Below, piece by piece: positions 63,223 to 64,000 of a stretch of DNA of 64,000 nt (its first letter is position 1; each line of letters begins with the position of its first letter). Source of the DNA: Grimontia celer (GTDB lineage Bacteria; Pseudomonadota; Gammaproteobacteria; Enterobacterales; Vibrionaceae). The notes below the pieces were generated by a model that saw only the letters and a list, made by a program, of their open reading frames with translations, ran no database searches and was not told the origin of the DNA. A program made the translations under genes and the position numbers. Location of the stretch: the NCBI RefSeq assembly GCF_900055185.1, contig NZ_FIZX01000002.1, forward strand, positions 1-64,000. The letters run 5' to 3'.

Positions 63223-63741
63223 TTACCCTTCGATTGGCGCTCTCCAGTCGTCGGCACCTGATGTGCCTGCGACGGTATGTTCCCAATCGATTTTTCGGTA
63301 AGCCACGGACACAGTCACTAGCTGAGTAAACTCTTTTTTCTCTAAGTCCTGACAGTGCGGCATATTGCAGTCAATATCGATAATGGTGCCGTCTGTCAAA
63401 ATGGTCGAGAAAAAGTGTTCCTGCTTACCTTCTACTGACGTCCTGTACCACTTGAGTTCAATTTTCGGCAGCATTTCACCCGATGACAGCGCGTTATACA
63501 TGAGGGGTACCGCTTTGTTCAGCGCCACGGTGAACTTGAATGGTTTGTGGACACGTTGACCTGACGGCTGACCACTTTGTGGGTCGGTGGGAACAGTCAC
63601 GATGTGATCAAATGCCTGTACCAGCATTTCATCTTCATGACCTTCAACATAGATGTTACCGACAGAATCGGCGGTAAATGCACCGGCAGTGATATTGCCT
63701 TGGGTTTGACCTTCAATCGCGATATAGCATGGAGTTGGCAT
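63223..63741 (-). CDS. hcp: Hcp tube protein of the type VI secretion system (TssD)
   Basis: Hcp hexamers form the T6SS inner tube. The 172-residue protein has the family pattern MPTPCYIAIEGQTQGNITAG, VQAFDHIVTVPTDPQSGQPS, HKPFKFTVALNKAVP and a final SVAYRKIDWEHT. AAGGAA before ATG 63741 fixes the start; the open frame extends 21 codons further upstream. An 8-kb cluster of cargo genes follows on the same strand. A weak hairpin (GGGTAAG / CTTACCC, 63185-63216) lies between it and vgrG and may set the ratio of the two. The bases 63742-64000 show no gene. Confidence 0.95.
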   Translation of the reverse strand: MPTPCYIAIEGQTQGNITAGAFTADSVGNIYVEGHEDEMLVQAFDHIVTVPTDPQSGQPSGQRVHKPFKFTVALNKAVPLMYNALSSGEMLPKIELKWYRTSVEGKQEHFFSTILTDGTIIDIDCNMPHCQDLEKKEFTQLVTVSVAYRKIDWEHTVAGTSGADDWRAPIEG

Positions 63742-64000
63742 TGCGTATTCCTTCTGCAGCGAGTGTATGTATCGACCAATACACACAGGCAACACATATG
63801 CCAATTAGGTTTTTTCAGATAAACAGACACTTGAGAATTTCAACCAAATACCCGGGCAAAAAACCGCTCAAACTTTGCGCAATTCTTGCCCGTTGGGTAA
63901 TTTTTGGCCTGAAAGGTGAAACCAGATTAATCCTTAGAAACTGATCAGTACCGTTGCGAAAACCCATTATCCGGTGTCACTGAAAGTTCCATAAATTCAC

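Noticed and set aside
1-64000. CRISPR arrays, tRNA or rRNA genes, integron attC sites, prophage
   Set aside because: I saw no regularly spaced repeats, tRNA-like cloverleaf with matching ends, rRNA sequence, integrase gene or phage structural genes.

Overview
This window looks like chromosomal DNA of a marine gammaproteobacterium, most likely a member of the Vibrionaceae (Grimontia/Enterovibrio-like). The inference rests on the mixture of type VI secretion (T6SS) cargo clusters, rlmC, murQ, a sigma-54 dependent amt gene, an Aeromonas ASP-like protease with its chaperone, and TctDE/TctA genes, at roughly 50% GC. I saw no rRNA, tRNA, CRISPR array or prophage. The species is not proven by the sequence.

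Both ends are T6SS cargo islands. At the left edge (154-10327, plus strand) vgrG, a DUF4123 adaptor and a 1593-residue Rhs protein are followed by an AT-rich immunity gene, the frameshifted remnant of a second (LHH nuclease) Rhs tip, and further immunity genes (two SUKH/SMI1-KNR4, one Imm11/DUF1629-like). At the right edge (56508-63741, minus strand) hcp, vgrG, DUF4123, a 283-residue HNH-type effector, three tandem SUKH proteins, a short ATP-grasp-like protein and a PAAR tip protein follow one another. No T6SS baseplate, sheath or membrane-complex genes are present, so these are auxiliary loci served by an apparatus encoded elsewhere.

Between them lie mostly core or metabolic genes. 10.4-15.7 kb: MviM-like oxidoreductase, DUF1289, a monooxygenase-fold protein, an SsuABC/TauABC-type importer and DUF2750. 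15.8-19.0 kb: an operon of two glutathionyl-hydroquinone reductases with a questin-oxidase-like protein. 19.1-21.5 kb: kexin-like secreted protease plus chaperone. 21.9-26.2 kb: rlmC, murQ and amt with NtrC and sigma-54 sites. 27.2-31.5 kb: a nucleotidyltransferase-like gene, a secreted-repeat gene split by a 261-bp MITE, its ECF sigma and anti-sigma genes, and a CBS-domain transporter. 31.6-33.4 kb: a secreted metzincin with four repeats. 33.6-41.1 kb: a LacI-regulated sugar or glycoside ABC importer with an intracellular GH63-type hydrolase. 41.3-44.5 kb: small genes including fosA, a GNAT acetyltransferase and an orphan NusG paralogue. 44.7-51.2 kb: a TctDE-like two-component system with its binding protein, a TctA-TctB fusion transporter behind a leader terminator, and a tandem universal stress protein. 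52.0-56.4 kb: a FecCD-type metal or metallophore importer plus HupE/UreJ and membrane-anchor proteins, headed by a Zur-like palindrome.

The clearest unusual signals are the MITE, whose removal with one TA exactly restores a reading frame; the LHH toxin remnant with three +1 frameshifts; the unassigned Rhs tip and immunity pair; the ATP-grasp-like protein inside the T6SS cargo cluster; the strong terminator placed 19 bp before tctA; and two matching GTTATAAC-centred palindromes.
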